This document shows, piece by piece, positions 11,202-20,153 of a DNA stretch of 64,000 nt. The stretch comes from UBA6912 sp963792895 (GTDB taxonomy: Bacteria > Actinomycetota > Acidimicrobiia > Spongiisociales > UBA5794): the NCBI GenBank assembly GCA_963792895.1, contig CAWBYA010000003.1, positions 124,001 to 188,000 of the forward strand. Direction: 5' to 3'. The notes beneath the pieces were generated by a model that saw only the letters and a list, made by a program, of their open reading frames with translations, did no database searches and had not been told where the DNA came from. The stretch's first letter is position 1, and each line of letters starts with the position of its first letter. The translations under genes and the position numbers were made by a program.

Positions 11202-12605
11202 ATGCAGGTCTTCAACACGCTCGGACGCCACCTCGAACCCTTTGAGCCACGCGATGCGGGCAAGGTGGGCATCTACGTCTGTGGTCCCACCGTGCAGGCC
11301 CGGCCCCACCTCGGCCATGGTCGTGCTGCGGTGTCCTTCGACGTGATTCGACGCTACCTCACGTGGCGCGGTTACGACGTCACCTACGTGCAGAACGTCA
11401 CCGACGTCGAGGACAAGATCATCGCCGCTGCAGCTGCCGAGGGAGTCCCGGCCGCAGAGCTCGCCACGCGCTTCGCCGACGCGTTCGCCACTGCGTACCG
11501 CCGGCTCGGGATCCAGCCGCCAGACGTCGAGCCGCGTGCCACCGAGCACGTCCCCCAGATGATCGAGATGATCGAGGAGTTGATCGCTCGCAACCATGCC
11601 TACGCATCGGGCGGTGACGTCTATTTCGCGGTTCGCAGCTTCAACCGATACGGGGCGCTGTCGGGACGCGATATCGACGAGCTGCTCTCGGGTGCCCGTG
11701 TCGAACCGAAAGAGCACAAGCGCGATCCGCTCGATTTCGCCGTGTGGAAGGCGGCCAAGCCTGGCGAGCCGCAGTGGGAGTCCCCGTGGGGGCCGGGACG
11801 CCCTGGTTGGCACATCGAGTGCTCGGCGATGGCGTACAAGTACTTGGGTGCCGCCTTCGACATCCACGCAGGCGGTGCCGACCTCATCTTCCCGCACCAC
11901 GAGAACGAGATCGCCCAGGCCGAAGGTGCGCTCGACACCCCGTTCTGCCGGTATTGGCTGCACAACGGCCTGGTGAACCTGAAGGGCGAGAAGATGGCCA
12001 AGTCGACCGGTCACGTCATCGATCTCATCGATGCCCTCGACCAGTGGCCGTATCAGGCGGTGCGTCTCTTCTACCTGCGAACTCACTACCGCAAGCCGCT
12101 CGACTTCAGCGACGAGGCGATGGAGGATGCCGTCGCCTCCCTCGAGCGGCTGTGGGCTTTTCACCGTCGCGCCGAAGGGCCGTTCGAGGACCCTGCCGAT
12201 ACGGCGGGGCTCAATGCGTTCACTGCGGCCATGGACAACGACTTCGACACGGCCGGAGGGCTGGCTGTGCTGTTCGACGCCGTGCGGGAGGGCAACCGGC
12301 GGCTCGACGCCGGTGAGTCGGTGGGACCGATCGTCGCACTGTTCGACGAGATCATGGACGTGCTCGGGTTGAGGGAAGGGGCGACGGACTTGTCAGATCT
12401 CGCCTCCTCGCTCGCTGAGCTGGCAGAGCGCTTCCAGGTTGCGTCTGCTGACCCGAGCGCCATCGTTGATGGGCTGGTGAGGCGCCGCACCGCAGCACGG
12501 GAGGCTCGAGAGTGGGCGCTGGCCGACGGGATTCGAGATGCCCTCGCCGAGATCGACATCATCATCGAGGACGTGCGCAGTGGCTCCCGCTGGCATCGGC
12601 GATAG
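11202..12605 (+). CDS. cysS: cysteinyl-tRNA synthetase
   Basis: 467-residue class I synthetase charging tRNA-Cys. The HIGH motif is HLGH (36-39), the KMSKS loop reads KMAKS (264-268), and zinc ligands include Cys27 (YVCGPT), Cys207 (IECSAMA) and the HHENE segment. Length is normal for bacterial CysRS, not for the shorter MshC ligase of mycothiol synthesis, which lacks the C-terminal anticodon domain present here. Its 3' end overlaps rlmB by 26 nt. Confidence 0.97.
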   Translation: MQVFNTLGRHLEPFEPRDAGKVGIYVCGPTVQARPHLGHGRAAVSFDVIRRYLTWRGYDVTYVQNVTDVEDKIIAAAAAEGVPAAELATRFADAFATAYRRLGIQPPDVEPRATEHVPQMIEMIEELIARNHAYASGGDVYFAVRSFNRYGALSGRDIDELLSGARVEPKEHKRDPLDFAVWKAAKPGEPQWESPWGPGRPGWHIECSAMAYKYLGAAFDIHAGGADLIFPHHENEIAQAEGALDTPFCRYWLHNGLVNLKGEKMAKSTGHVIDLIDALDQWPYQAVRLFYLRTHYRKPLDFSDEAMEDAVASLERLWAFHRRAEGPFEDPADTAGLNAFTAAMDNDFDTAGGLAVLFDAVREGNRRLDAGESVGPIVALFDEIMDVLGLREGATDLSDLASSLAELAERFQVASADPSAIVDGLVRRRTAAREAREWALADGIRDALAEIDIIIEDVRSGSRWHRR

Positions 12606-13320
12606 GGTCGAGGGCTTCCACGCCGTCGTCGCCGCCCACGCCGCCGGTCGGGTGCGCTCGCTGACGATCGAGCTCCAGCGGCTCCGCCACGATGCCTACG
12701 CGGCCCTGGTTGCCGCTGTCGAGGCCGATGGGCTGGGCATCAAGACGGTCGACGACGTCCGCGAGATCGCCGTCACCGAGTCACCGCAGGGGGTGATCGC
12801 CGAATGCACGCCCCTTCCGGTGCGCTCCCTCTCAGAGGTGATCGGCATGGTCGATCCGCCGGCGCTTCTCGTGGTCGACCGCATCAACGACCCCCGCAAC
12901 CTCGGGGCGATCGCACGCTCGACGCTCGCCGCCGGCGTTCCGGCGCTCGTCGTGCCAAGGCGCCGCTCAGCCCCCGTCGCCGCAACGGCCTTCAAGGCCG
13001 CCGCAGGAGCACTCGAGCACCTTGCCGTTGCGATGATCGGGTCGGTGGCTGACGCCGTGCTCGACCTGCGTCGCGCCGGTGTGTGGGTTGTGGGGCTCGA
13101 CGGGGATGGGGAGCGGTCGTTGTTCGGGCTCGACCTCCTCGCCGAGCCGGTGGCCGTCGTCGTCGGCGCCGAGGGTCAGGGCCTCTCACGGCTCGTTGGA
13201 GAGCGCGTCGATCAGGTGGTCCACATACCGATGCGTGGCCCAACGGAGAGTCTCAACGCATCGGTGGCGGCGAGCCTCGCCGTCTTCGAACTGGCGAGGG
13301 TCCGCGGCTGGATAGAGTGA
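12580..13320 (+). CDS. rlmB: 23S rRNA 2'-O-methyltransferase RlmB-like (SpoU/TrmH family)
   Basis: 246-residue SPOUT methyltransferase. All three SpoU motifs are clear: motif 1 NDPRNLGAIARSTLAAG, motif 2 VVVGAEGQGLSRLV and motif 3 IPMRGPTESLNASVAASLAVFE. The family methylates a 2'-hydroxyl in 23S rRNA (G2251 in E. coli). The GTG start at 12580 is chosen because the protein then begins at the L30e-like N-terminal domain (GDRVEGFHAVVA) with GAGGA upstream; an upstream ATG 12538 reads cysS sequence out of frame. Coupled to cysS by overlap, as in many bacteria. Confidence 0.9.
   Translation: MAPAGIGDRVEGFHAVVAAHAAGRVRSLTIELQRLRHDAYAALVAAVEADGLGIKTVDDVREIAVTESPQGVIAECTPLPVRSLSEVIGMVDPPALLVVDRINDPRNLGAIARSTLAAGVPALVVPRRRSAPVAATAFKAAAGALEHLAVAMIGSVADAVLDLRRAGVWVVGLDGDGERSLFGLDLLAEPVAVVVGAEGQGLSRLVGERVDQVVHIPMRGPTESLNASVAASLAVFELARVRGWIE
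13313..13318 (+). promoter_or_regulatory. -10 element, TAGAGT, of tRNA-Thr
   Basis: TAGAGT ends 9 nt before the mature tRNA-Thr 5' end and overlaps the last codons of rlmB. Confidence 0.4.
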
Positions 13321-13327
13321 TGCTCTC

Positions 13328-13401
13328 GCTGGCGTAGCTCAGTTGGCCAGAGCAGCTGATTTGTAATCAGCAGGTCGTGGGTTCGAGTCCCACCGCCAGC
13401 T
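13328..13401 (+). tRNA. tRNA-Thr (anticodon TGT)
   Basis: Acceptor stem GCTGGCG pairs with CGCCAGC, discriminator T. The D-arm (GCTCAGTTGGCCAGAGC), anticodon stem CTGAT/ATCAG with loop TTTGTAA, and T-arm GTGGG TTCGAGT CCCAC are all intact. Anticodon TGT reads ACA. CCA is not encoded. Confidence 0.97.
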
Positions 13402-13761
13402 CCCTAACTCACGTGTGGCAGGGCATGTGTGCAGCTCGGCTCCGTGCCCCGCCGACAGTGGGCTCGACTCCCCGAATCCTCGGCCACAAGGGTCGCAGTG
13501 CGGCCGCCTGCGGCCGAGTCGGCGTCTCCGCCGGCTATTCCAAGCTCGCAACGAATGTCAGAACGGGTACCACGGGGTGTTCTTCGTGCCTGACGATCAG
13601 TCGCAGGAGAGCGAGCAGGTTCCCAACCGCCATAGGTCACACGCGTCGTCATCCTGGACCCTTTCGCCCGGGCAGCAGGCGCCGAGAATCGGGACGCCGG
13701 CAGTGACCCGCGGCTCTGCCCAGACCCCCATGGGTGGCGGATGCTGAAAAGGAGTCACAAC
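13402..13761. other. intergenic region upstream of the SLH-like gene
   Basis: About 360 bp with no convincing gene; the ORFs that cross it have no ribosome site or family match. The right end carries the AAAAGGAG ribosome site for the next gene. No riboswitch that I recognise. Confidence 0.5.
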
Positions 13762-15144
13762 ATGCGGCTCCCGGTCGTGAGAGGAGCGGCCATGCGTCTC
13801 CGTCGGTCGATCATCGCTGCGTTCGTTGCACTTGCGGCCGGGATCGTTGCCCCGGCGCACGGATCTGTGCCGTGGGTGGGTTTCGAGGACGTGTCTCCCG
13901 CAAACATCTTCTACGACGACATTGCGTGGCTCCGCGATCAGGGAATCACGAAGGGGTGCAACCCGCCGGCCAACACGATGTATTGCCCGAAGCGGGCCGT
14001 CACGCGCGGCGAGATGGCCGCGTTCTTGTCGAGGGCGCTCGACCTCCCCCCAGTCGGGGCCGGCGACTGGTTCACCGACGACGCCACGTCGATCTACCAG
14101 GACGACATCAACCGGATCGCAGCTGCCGGAATAACCATGGGATGCAACCCGCCCGCCAACACCTGGTTCTGCCCCACCCAGCCGGTTACTCGCCAACAGA
14201 TGGCGTCCTTCCTCGTGCGCGGCATGTCGCTCGATGTCGGCGCCGGGCTTGATTGGTTCACGGACGATGACGACTCGGTCCACGAGAGCAACATCGACAG
14301 GCTCCGCACCTCATGGGTCACGTTCGGCTGCAACCCGCCTACCGAGAACCACTTTTGCCCGACGACGCCCGTGACCCGCGAGCAGATGGCCGCGTTCTTG
14401 CACCGAGCTCTCGTTCAGCCGGTCGAGGGGGCGGCAATCGCCACCCACGGCTCGACGTGGCCGGAGACCCTGTATGCCTACGTCGACATGGTGGCGACAT
14501 TCGGCGTCCGCAATGCGGGGACGGAACCGCTCCATGACGTGACGGCGGCGCCGTACAGGCCGGACCCTACGGAGTCTCCGTTGGGTGACTGCACCGAGGC
14601 TGATCTCAACGGCCCGACCGAGCTCATCGGCAACGCAGACGACATCCTCGATCCCGGCGAGGTCTGGGACTGGTACTGCGCGTACGCTGGATATGGCGAC
14701 TGGGGCGCCATGTACATCCAGGCTCGGGCGCTTCCCCCGACGGGGTCAGAAGTCACCGCGGTCGGCCACCTGGAGTACAGCTTCGTTGACCCCCTCGACA
14801 TGGTGGTGGTGGTGTCGCAAGACCAGGTGGCGCCCGGAGGAACCGCAACCTGGACAGTGACCTTGACGAACCCGTCCGGCATCGAGGCGGTGTCTGTGCT
14901 CATCGAGGTCCGCGAGAACGGGCTCGGGTCCTATACCCAATACCGGAGCCCAGGCGCCGAAGTCGTGGGGGATGGCGACGATGTGTTCGAACTCGGCGAA
15001 ATCTGGCAGTACACCTACGCGGGTGCGATCTGGGTCGATACGTATCTCGAGGTCGCCGGCTCTTACGCTCCCGCCTGGTCGCCCGGCAGCCATACCGGAC
15101 TCGCCTATCTGTACAGCGACACCGTGACGATCGTGCCTGAGTAG
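13762..15144 (+). CDS. secreted surface protein with three SLH-like repeats
   Basis: 460 residues. ATG 13762 has an ideal AAAAGGAG 7 nt upstream; ATG 13792 (with GAGAGGAG) is an alternative. A signal peptide (basic start, hydrophobic core IIAAFVALAAGIVA, likely cleavage after PAHG) is followed by three repeats of about 60-65 residues, each holding a pattern like DDI..LR..GIT.GCNPP.N..CP...VTR.QMA.FL.RAL. These are actinobacterial S-layer-homology-like repeats, with a paired Cys in each (GCNPP...CP) suggesting disulfides outside the cell. The C-terminal half has two beta-sandwich-like segments (conserved-repeat/DUF11-like). Probably cell-wall associated. Confidence 0.75.
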   Translation: MRLPVVRGAAMRLRRSIIAAFVALAAGIVAPAHGSVPWVGFEDVSPANIFYDDIAWLRDQGITKGCNPPANTMYCPKRAVTRGEMAAFLSRALDLPPVGAGDWFTDDATSIYQDDINRIAAAGITMGCNPPANTWFCPTQPVTRQQMASFLVRGMSLDVGAGLDWFTDDDDSVHESNIDRLRTSWVTFGCNPPTENHFCPTTPVTREQMAAFLHRALVQPVEGAAIATHGSTWPETLYAYVDMVATFGVRNAGTEPLHDVTAAPYRPDPTESPLGDCTEADLNGPTELIGNADDILDPGEVWDWYCAYAGYGDWGAMYIQARALPPTGSEVTAVGHLEYSFVDPLDMVVVVSQDQVAPGGTATWTVTLTNPSGIEAVSVLIEVRENGLGSYTQYRSPGAEVVGDGDDVFELGEIWQYTYAGAIWVDTYLEVAGSYAPAWSPGSHTGLAYLYSDTVTIVPE

Positions 15145-15237
15145 TGCGATTTCGGCTCTAGCGCGGGTCGCCGCGATGGGGTACAACGGGATAGGAGCCC
15201 GGTGCTCCCGTCACCGATGCGATACGAGGAGGCTGCC

Positions 15238-15525
15238 ATGACCGCAGGTCACACTCATGCCGATCACGACTCGCAGTTGGACGGCGCCTGGGAGCAGGCG
15301 GAAGGCGTTGAGGTGTTTGCGAACCCGGTGACACGCGATCTCGCCGCTGCTCGTACCTCGGAGGAGGCACAGGGCGTGGAGACGTTCGCCAACCCCGATG
15401 GTGCGATCTCACCGAGCGCTGCTCGAGAAGATGAACCGGGTCATGAGACGCTCAGCAGCGAGCAATCGGGCCTCGACGGCGACCAAGACGAGTACCGGAA
15501 TGCCGAGGAGGCGTGGCAGGGCTGA
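15238..15525 (+). CDS. small acidic hypothetical protein with an internal repeat
   Basis: 95 residues from ATG 15238, which has GAGGAGG 6-7 nt upstream. Very acidic, no hydrophobic segment, His-rich N-terminus. Two copies of a motif GVE(V/T)FANP occur about 26 residues apart, each followed by Ala-rich charged sequence. No family recognised; likely cytoplasmic and poorly structured. Confidence 0.6.
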   Translation: MTAGHTHADHDSQLDGAWEQAEGVEVFANPVTRDLAAARTSEEAQGVETFANPDGAISPSAAREDEPGHETLSSEQSGLDGDQDEYRNAEEAWQG

Positions 15526-15592
15526 CGGCCCGGATTTGGAGTATTCGACCGGGGTACGTCGCGAAATCCGCGTTCTTGTCGCACCCCCTCGA

Positions 15593-15598
15593 TACGCT
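15593..15598 (+). promoter_or_regulatory. leaderless -10, TACGCT, of the DUF3263 gene
   Basis: TACGCT, 6 nt, ATG 15605. The same hexamer and spacing recur at 30770 and 38340. Confidence 0.6.
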
Positions 15599-15604
15599 GC
15601 TTGC

Positions 15605-15859
15605 ATGCTGACCGAGAGAGATCGCAGAGTCCTCGACTTCGAGGGATCGTGGTGGCAATACCCCGGACCGAAGGACAGGGCGGTTGCCGAATACCTCGAC
15701 ATGAGCGCGACGCGCTACTACCAGGCGCTCCGCCGCCTCATGGACAGCGACGAGGCGGCGCGGTACGCCCCGCTCACCGTGTACCGCCTGCGCAAGATGC
15801 GGCGTGATCGCAAGGCGCAGATAGCCGAGCGCGTGCAGCACGGCGACTCGCTGGGCTGA
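15605..15859 (+). CDS. DUF3263 family protein
   Basis: 84-residue protein matching the actinobacterial DUF3263 family: MLTERDRRVLDFE at the start, WWQYPGPKDRAV, then a helix-turn-helix-like segment (YLDMSATRYYQALRRLM) and a basic tail with Arg/Lys. Likely a small DNA-binding protein. In other actinobacteria it often sits beside LytR-type cell-wall genes; here it is upstream of an AI-2E-type permease, 160 nt away. The start is fixed by the leaderless TACGCT-N6-ATG arrangement. Confidence 0.82.
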   Translation: MLTERDRRVLDFEGSWWQYPGPKDRAVAEYLDMSATRYYQALRRLMDSDEAARYAPLTVYRLRKMRRDRKAQIAERVQHGDSLG

Positions 15860-16020
15860 TCCGCATCGGTGGCCGGTGCGGGGCTTCGGTAGGTGATCGG
15901 CCCACCGACGGTCCGCAACGTCCATCCTCCCAGGCACGGAACGGCCGGGGCGGAGGGGCCGGCCCGGCGAGATCGCCAGCGGTCGCTAACGTCCGGTGCC
16001 CACCGGAGAAGGCAAGGCCG

Positions 16021-17283
16021 ATGGACAAGAAGCCGCCACAACTCAGCGACATCCTGACCCGAACGGGGATCGCTGCGTGGAGCATTGTTGGCGTGCTGGC
16101 GTTGCTGTGGGTGATGCTCCTCGTCTTGGGTCGGATGCAGGTGCTGCTCGCTCCCGTCGTCGTGGCAGTGGCGCTGATCTACATTCTCAACCCAATCGTC
16201 AATCGTATCGCCCGGCAGGGTCGCCACCGGGTGATCGGATCGATGGTGGCGTTCGTAATGCTCACGGGCACGCTCGTGCTTCTCGGCTTCCTCGTGATCC
16301 CATCCATCAGCAGCCAGGCTGCCGGATTCACCGGCGACTTCCCGACGATCTATGAGGATTCTGCGCGACAGGTGGAAGACCTCGCCGACTCGGTCGGGCT
16401 TTCCGTGGACATCTGGTCCTACGATCGGATCCAGAACTTCCTCAACGACCCGGACAACCAGGACCAGTTCTTCTCAGCGGCCTGGGATCGTATCGGCGCC
16501 GTCACATCCGGGGTCTTGGAGGCGATTCTGGTGTTCTTCCTCGCTCCCGTGATCGCGTTCTACATTCTCATCGACCTGCCTCGGATCCGTGAGAACGCCG
16601 TGTCTCTCGTTCCCGCCGCCGACCGCGACGAGGTGCTCTATGTCTCGCGGGAGCTCGGGTCTGCAGTTGGCGGGTTCCTGCGTGGCCAGCTGTTCGTCGC
16701 CCTCATCGTTGGCACCCTGACCAGCTTTGGGTTCTGGCTGATCGGTCTCGACTTCTGGCTGATCATCGGGATGATCGCCGGGCTCCTCAACATCGTCCCG
16801 TTCGTCGGGCCGTGGGTGGGTGGGACCCTCGGAGTGATGGTGGGCCTCTTCACGGGCTCCGTAACGACCGCTCTGTGGGCCGCAGGCGTTGCAGCAGGAG
16901 TGCAGCAGATCGACAACAACTTCGTCAGCCCCACCGTCATGCGGGCCACAGTCAGGCTCCACCCGGCAGTCGTGATTCTGGTCCTCATTCTCGGCGGTGC
17001 CCTCGGCGGGCTGTGGGGCGTCTTGCTTGCCGTGCCGGCTACCGCATCGCTCAAGATCGTCGTCGGCCACCTCTGGCGGACCAGGGTGCTCGGCCAGTCA
17101 TGGGACGAGGCCGCCGAGTCGCTCGTCGAGGCCGACGAGTTCCCCGATCCGCTGCGTGGTTTGCGCCGCCAACCGGACGACGTTTCCGGAGCAGCGGCTA
17201 CCGGAGCGGTTCCAGGGTCAACGGCCGGCGAATCCGAGATGGGTGCTGACGACCCGCCCAGCCAGCCCGTTCCCAGCGACTGA
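16021..17283 (+). CDS. AI-2E family transporter
   Basis: 420-residue polytopic membrane protein of the AI-2 exporter superfamily (PerM/TqsA/YdiK). It has two N-terminal hydrophobic segments, a soluble helical insert (about 110-180), then several more helices with the family motifs (GFLRGQLFVALIVG, AGLLNIVPFVGPWVGG, DNNFVSPTVMRATVRLHPAVVI). A hydrophilic acidic tail of about 50 residues follows. The substrate is unknown; family members include signal exporters and Na+/H+ antiporters. The ribosome site GGAGAAGG is a little far upstream (about 10 nt). Confidence 0.9.
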   Translation: MDKKPPQLSDILTRTGIAAWSIVGVLALLWVMLLVLGRMQVLLAPVVVAVALIYILNPIVNRIARQGRHRVIGSMVAFVMLTGTLVLLGFLVIPSISSQAAGFTGDFPTIYEDSARQVEDLADSVGLSVDIWSYDRIQNFLNDPDNQDQFFSAAWDRIGAVTSGVLEAILVFFLAPVIAFYILIDLPRIRENAVSLVPAADRDEVLYVSRELGSAVGGFLRGQLFVALIVGTLTSFGFWLIGLDFWLIIGMIAGLLNIVPFVGPWVGGTLGVMVGLFTGSVTTALWAAGVAAGVQQIDNNFVSPTVMRATVRLHPAVVILVLILGGALGGLWGVLLAVPATASLKIVVGHLWRTRVLGQSWDEAAESLVEADEFPDPLRGLRRQPDDVSGAAATGAVPGSTAGESEMGADDPPSQPVPSD

Positions 17284-17324
17284 CATACCTGAGGCACATC
17301 CGATTGCCCCAATCAGCGCGAGTG

Positions 17325-18116
17325 CTACTGGTTGGGTGAGCGCTCGCCGGTCGTGTCATCCGAGCCGGGCCGGTCGTCGAAGATCCCGCTTGGGGCGGCA
17401 GGCTGCGCCACCGATTCGAGCGCATCCACCGAGCCCTTACGCTGCCGCTGCGTCCACACGAAGGCGGCAGCGATGACCAGGACCGCAGCCACGAGACCCA
17501 GGATCAGCGTGAGCGAGATGCCCCCGCCACCACCGCTGGTGGTTGCCTGAATATCGACCGTGCCGCCGAGAAGCGGGATGTCCCACTTGAGGCGGCCGTC
17601 CGACAGGGTTTCGTCGGCGTTGGAGTCCTCCACGGTGCCGGGTAGATCGACGATGAGGCTCGACGAGAAGATGTCTTGGCCGATGTCCTGAAGCCCGCCG
17701 GCACCGAGACCCTCGAGGGTCTCGCCCGAATCCGGCGCGTCGATCACTGCGTTGAGTCGAGCGCCTCCGTCCTCAACGACGAGGTCGAGCTCGGAGAACA
17801 CGACATCGGCGTCGGCGAAGACGCCGGCCTGCTGTTGGAGGTCGGCGGTGTCTGTGAAGGACTGCTCAGCCGAATAGAACGTCATGTCGCCGTCGCGGCG
17901 GGTGACCACGTCCTGCCCCTCAGGAACGAGGTTGAAGAGATCCTCGGTTCCGCCTCCGAACTGTCCGATCAGCTCTTGGAGCTCGTCGTCGATCCCGACC
18001 TCGGCAGTCACGGTCCCGGAGCCGTCGTCGCTGACGTTCAGCAAGAAGTTGGCCTCCGCGCGACATGCGGTGGTCAACAGCACGACGGCGACGGCAAGGA
18101 GCAAGGTTCTCCGCAT
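17325..18116 (-). CDS. LppM-like lipoprotein (DUF3153)
   Basis: 263 residues. The start at ATG 18116 gives a lipoprotein signal (MRRTLLLAVAVVLLTTAC, lipobox LTTAC, Cys18) with GGGAGAAG just upstream; the longer frame above it is not supported. The ectodomain follows the LppM pattern (NVSDDGSGTVTAEVGID near the lipid anchor), then a Gly-rich linker, a membrane helix (LTLILGLVAAVLVIAAAFVW) and a cytoplasmic tail. Mycobacterial LppM has been linked to phagocytosis and lipoglycan metabolism. A TAGAGT -10 lies about 30 nt upstream. Confidence 0.8.
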   Translation of the reverse strand: MRRTLLLAVAVVLLTTACRAEANFLLNVSDDGSGTVTAEVGIDDELQELIGQFGGGTEDLFNLVPEGQDVVTRRDGDMTFYSAEQSFTDTADLQQQAGVFADADVVFSELDLVVEDGGARLNAVIDAPDSGETLEGLGAGGLQDIGQDIFSSSLIVDLPGTVEDSNADETLSDGRLKWDIPLLGGTVDIQATTSGGGGGISLTLILGLVAAVLVIAAAFVWTQRQRKGSVDALESVAQPAAPSGIFDDRPGSDDTTGERSPNQ

Positions 18117-18360
18117 CGATCTTCTCCCGAGTTCAGATCGGCAAACTCTAGGGGCCGCACGGACAAGCGCATCCGATACGTCCCGTCGTTGCGGCGAGAT
18201 CGAAGGCTGCGGCGCGCGAGCGCAACACCCGCAGCCCTCCTCCGTCATGGTTCGACCGAGTCCGTTGAGCAGACCCCGGCCCGGTGCTCGGACTCTCAGG
18301 AGGCGCCCGCTGGCTGCGGTCACGCTGGGCCGACCGAGTCGGCAGACGTAACCTGGGGGT

Positions 18361-19149
18361 ATGGATGCCGCTAGGTACGCCGTGTGCTCACGCGAAGTGG
18401 CGGACGCGTTCGTTGCCGCCTACCCGCAGTACGTGCGGCGCCGCCTCGCCCAACTCGGTGTGCCTGGTGGAGCGGTGGAGGAAGCGATCGAGCAGGGCCG
18501 CTCCCTCCTCGTCGACGCCTTCGCCCCGTGGAGAGACGCAGATCCGGAACACCAGAAGGCATCCCCTCTCGAGCTCTTCCGCGAGGCGCTTACGTCGCCA
18601 ACGGAGGCAGCGCGTGTGAGCGGTGTGCCGCCGCCGCTCCGTGACGCGCTTCAGGCACAGGCCCTTCCAGGTGACGTCTTCGAGCTTGCCCCGGCGACGT
18701 CCCGAGACATCGGAGATGACGCATGGCGGGCGCACGTGGCGTGGGGCGTCGCCCGCGCCGAGGCTATTGCCGGGATGGTGCCGCGGTCGGCTTCGCCCCC
18801 AGCCCACGGTGTTCGTGTTGCGCTCGTCGGGACTGATCTTATGGATCGTACGAGGATCGGCGACGCCGCTACGGCGGCCGGCTGTGAGCTCATCCTGTGG
18901 CGCAACCCTGGGGCGGTGAGTGCCGGGCTCGACGCTGAGCATCCCGCGATTGCGTTTGTCGATCTGTCGCATCCGTCGGCCAACGAGGCGATCGCCCAAC
19001 TCGCCGCCGCCCGCGTGCGCACCATCGCATTTGGTCCGCACGTCGATGACGTGGCACTGGCTGCGGCAGGAGCCCTCGGTGCGGACGAGGTACTGCCGAG
19101 AGCACGGTTCTTCCACCGACTCGCCACGTTGTTTCCCAGGGCCTTGTGA
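18361..19149 (+). CDS. hypothetical protein with receiver-like C-terminal domain
   Basis: 262 residues, no membrane segment. The C-terminal 115 residues look like a receiver fold: a beta1-like VRVALVGTDL, an alternating alpha/beta pattern, IAFVDLSHP at the phosphoacceptor position (Asp present), and a final GADEVLPRARFF like the usual GA..(Y/F)L.KP end. The acidic pair at the end of beta1 is weak, so phosphorylation is doubtful. The N-terminal 140 residues are helical and unrecognised. TAACCT-N6-ATG gives a leaderless start. It may be an atypical response regulator. Confidence 0.65.
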   Translation: MDAARYAVCSREVADAFVAAYPQYVRRRLAQLGVPGGAVEEAIEQGRSLLVDAFAPWRDADPEHQKASPLELFREALTSPTEAARVSGVPPPLRDALQAQALPGDVFELAPATSRDIGDDAWRAHVAWGVARAEAIAGMVPRSASPPAHGVRVALVGTDLMDRTRIGDAATAAGCELILWRNPGAVSAGLDAEHPAIAFVDLSHPSANEAIAQLAAARVRTIAFGPHVDDVALAAAGALGADEVLPRARFFHRLATLFPRAL

Positions 19150-19151
19150 GG

Positions 19152-20057
19152 TCAGGCCGCCTCGAGCGCAGGCTCGGGCACGACGACCAGGCTGCGTTGC
19201 GTGTTCACCGCCACGAGACCCATCAGGACCAACAACACCCCGAAGCTCTGGATGGTCGACAGCGACTCACCGAGCAACAACCAGCCCCAGACGACCGCAA
19301 GCATGGGCTGGGCGAGGATGATCATCGAGACGGTGAGGGCGGGAAGGCGGGGCAGCGCAAACGCCAGCAATGTCCAGCCGATCACCTGGCCGAGGACGGC
19401 GAGCGCAGCCAGCCACAGATGAGCGGGCCAGGTCGGCACGAGTGAGAGGTCGCCTGCCACCACGCCGATGATGGCCGACGCTGCAAGCATGCCGACGGTG
19501 GCGTCCAGGAGCGTCGATACCGCAGGGGCCGCGCCGCGGGGGTTGCTCGCCTGGAATCCGACCATGAAGCTGGCGTATGACAGCCCGGCGACGATGCCGA
19601 ACACGGCGCCGCTCACCGGTTGGTCACCGAAGGCGTCAGCGCGCCCGAGCCCCGAGATGAGGGCAACGCCGCCGAAGATGACCGCACCGAACATGAGTGT
19701 TCGGCGGGTGGGGAGTTGGCGGTAGAGGACCCAGGCGAGGAGCCCGACAAAGACGATCTGGGTGTGAGCGGCCACCGTTGCGAGCCCGGCACCGAGTCGG
19801 GCGATGGAGTTGTGCCAGAAGAACAAGTCGACGCCCAGCAGCGCCCCCGCCGCGACCGCACCGAGCCTCAGCCGTCGCGGGCGGAGGTCACGGCCCCGCA
19901 CGAAGTGGTGCAGCACGAGCAGGATCGGCAAGGCATAGACGCCGCGCCAGAACGCCGCCGTTGGCGGGCTGACGTCGGCGAGGGCAACGAAGACTGCCGA
20001 GAAGGAGATACACACCGTGCCGGCGGCCGCGACCCAGCGGGCGGGAGGAATCGTCAT
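19152..20057 (-). CDS. EamA/DMT-family permease
   Basis: 301-residue drug/metabolite transporter-superfamily protein with about ten hydrophobic helices and two EamA repeats (the second begins about residue 150). ATG 20057 is chosen because TATCCT lies exactly 6 nt upstream; the frame could extend to 20099. Family motifs such as AAFWRGVYALPILL and ILAQPMLAVVWGWLLLGE fit. Substrate unknown. Convergent with the preceding gene, whose stop is 2 nt away. Confidence 0.9.
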   Translation of the reverse strand: MTIPPARWVAAAGTVCISFSAVFVALADVSPPTAAFWRGVYALPILLVLHHFVRGRDLRPRRLRLGAVAAGALLGVDLFFWHNSIARLGAGLATVAAHTQIVFVGLLAWVLYRQLPTRRTLMFGAVIFGGVALISGLGRADAFGDQPVSGAVFGIVAGLSYASFMVGFQASNPRGAAPAVSTLLDATVGMLAASAIIGVVAGDLSLVPTWPAHLWLAALAVLGQVIGWTLLAFALPRLPALTVSMIILAQPMLAVVWGWLLLGESLSTIQSFGVLLVLMGLVAVNTQRSLVVVPEPALEAA

Positions 20058-20102
20058 CGATCGAGGATACCGGTGCAGCGCCGCCGAACTTCCGGCCATT
20101 GC

Positions 20103-20117
20103 GTACCGTTTCGGTAC
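20103..20117. promoter_or_regulatory. inverted repeat GTACCG-TTT-CGGTAC
   Basis: Perfect 6-bp inverted repeat with 3-nt centre between tRNA-Arg and the EamA gene. Its core (GCGTACCG and TTTCGGTAC) resembles the longer repeat at 30748-30777, so it may be a related protein-binding site. Confidence 0.4.
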
Positions 20118-20153
20118 AGCCGAGCCTTAAGGCTGGGCAAGCATCCCCCACGG

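Noticed and set aside
13339..13551. ORF ending SWRWDSNPRPADYKS across tRNA-Thr, and similar frames over tRNA-Arg (20 kb) and tRNA-Gln (49.5 kb)
   Set aside because: Antisense or shadow readings of tRNA genes, a classic annotation artefact.
13402..13761. Riboswitch upstream of the secreted SLH-like gene (such as a c-di-AMP sensor)
   Set aside because: No recognisable conserved core of known riboswitch classes could be found by eye.
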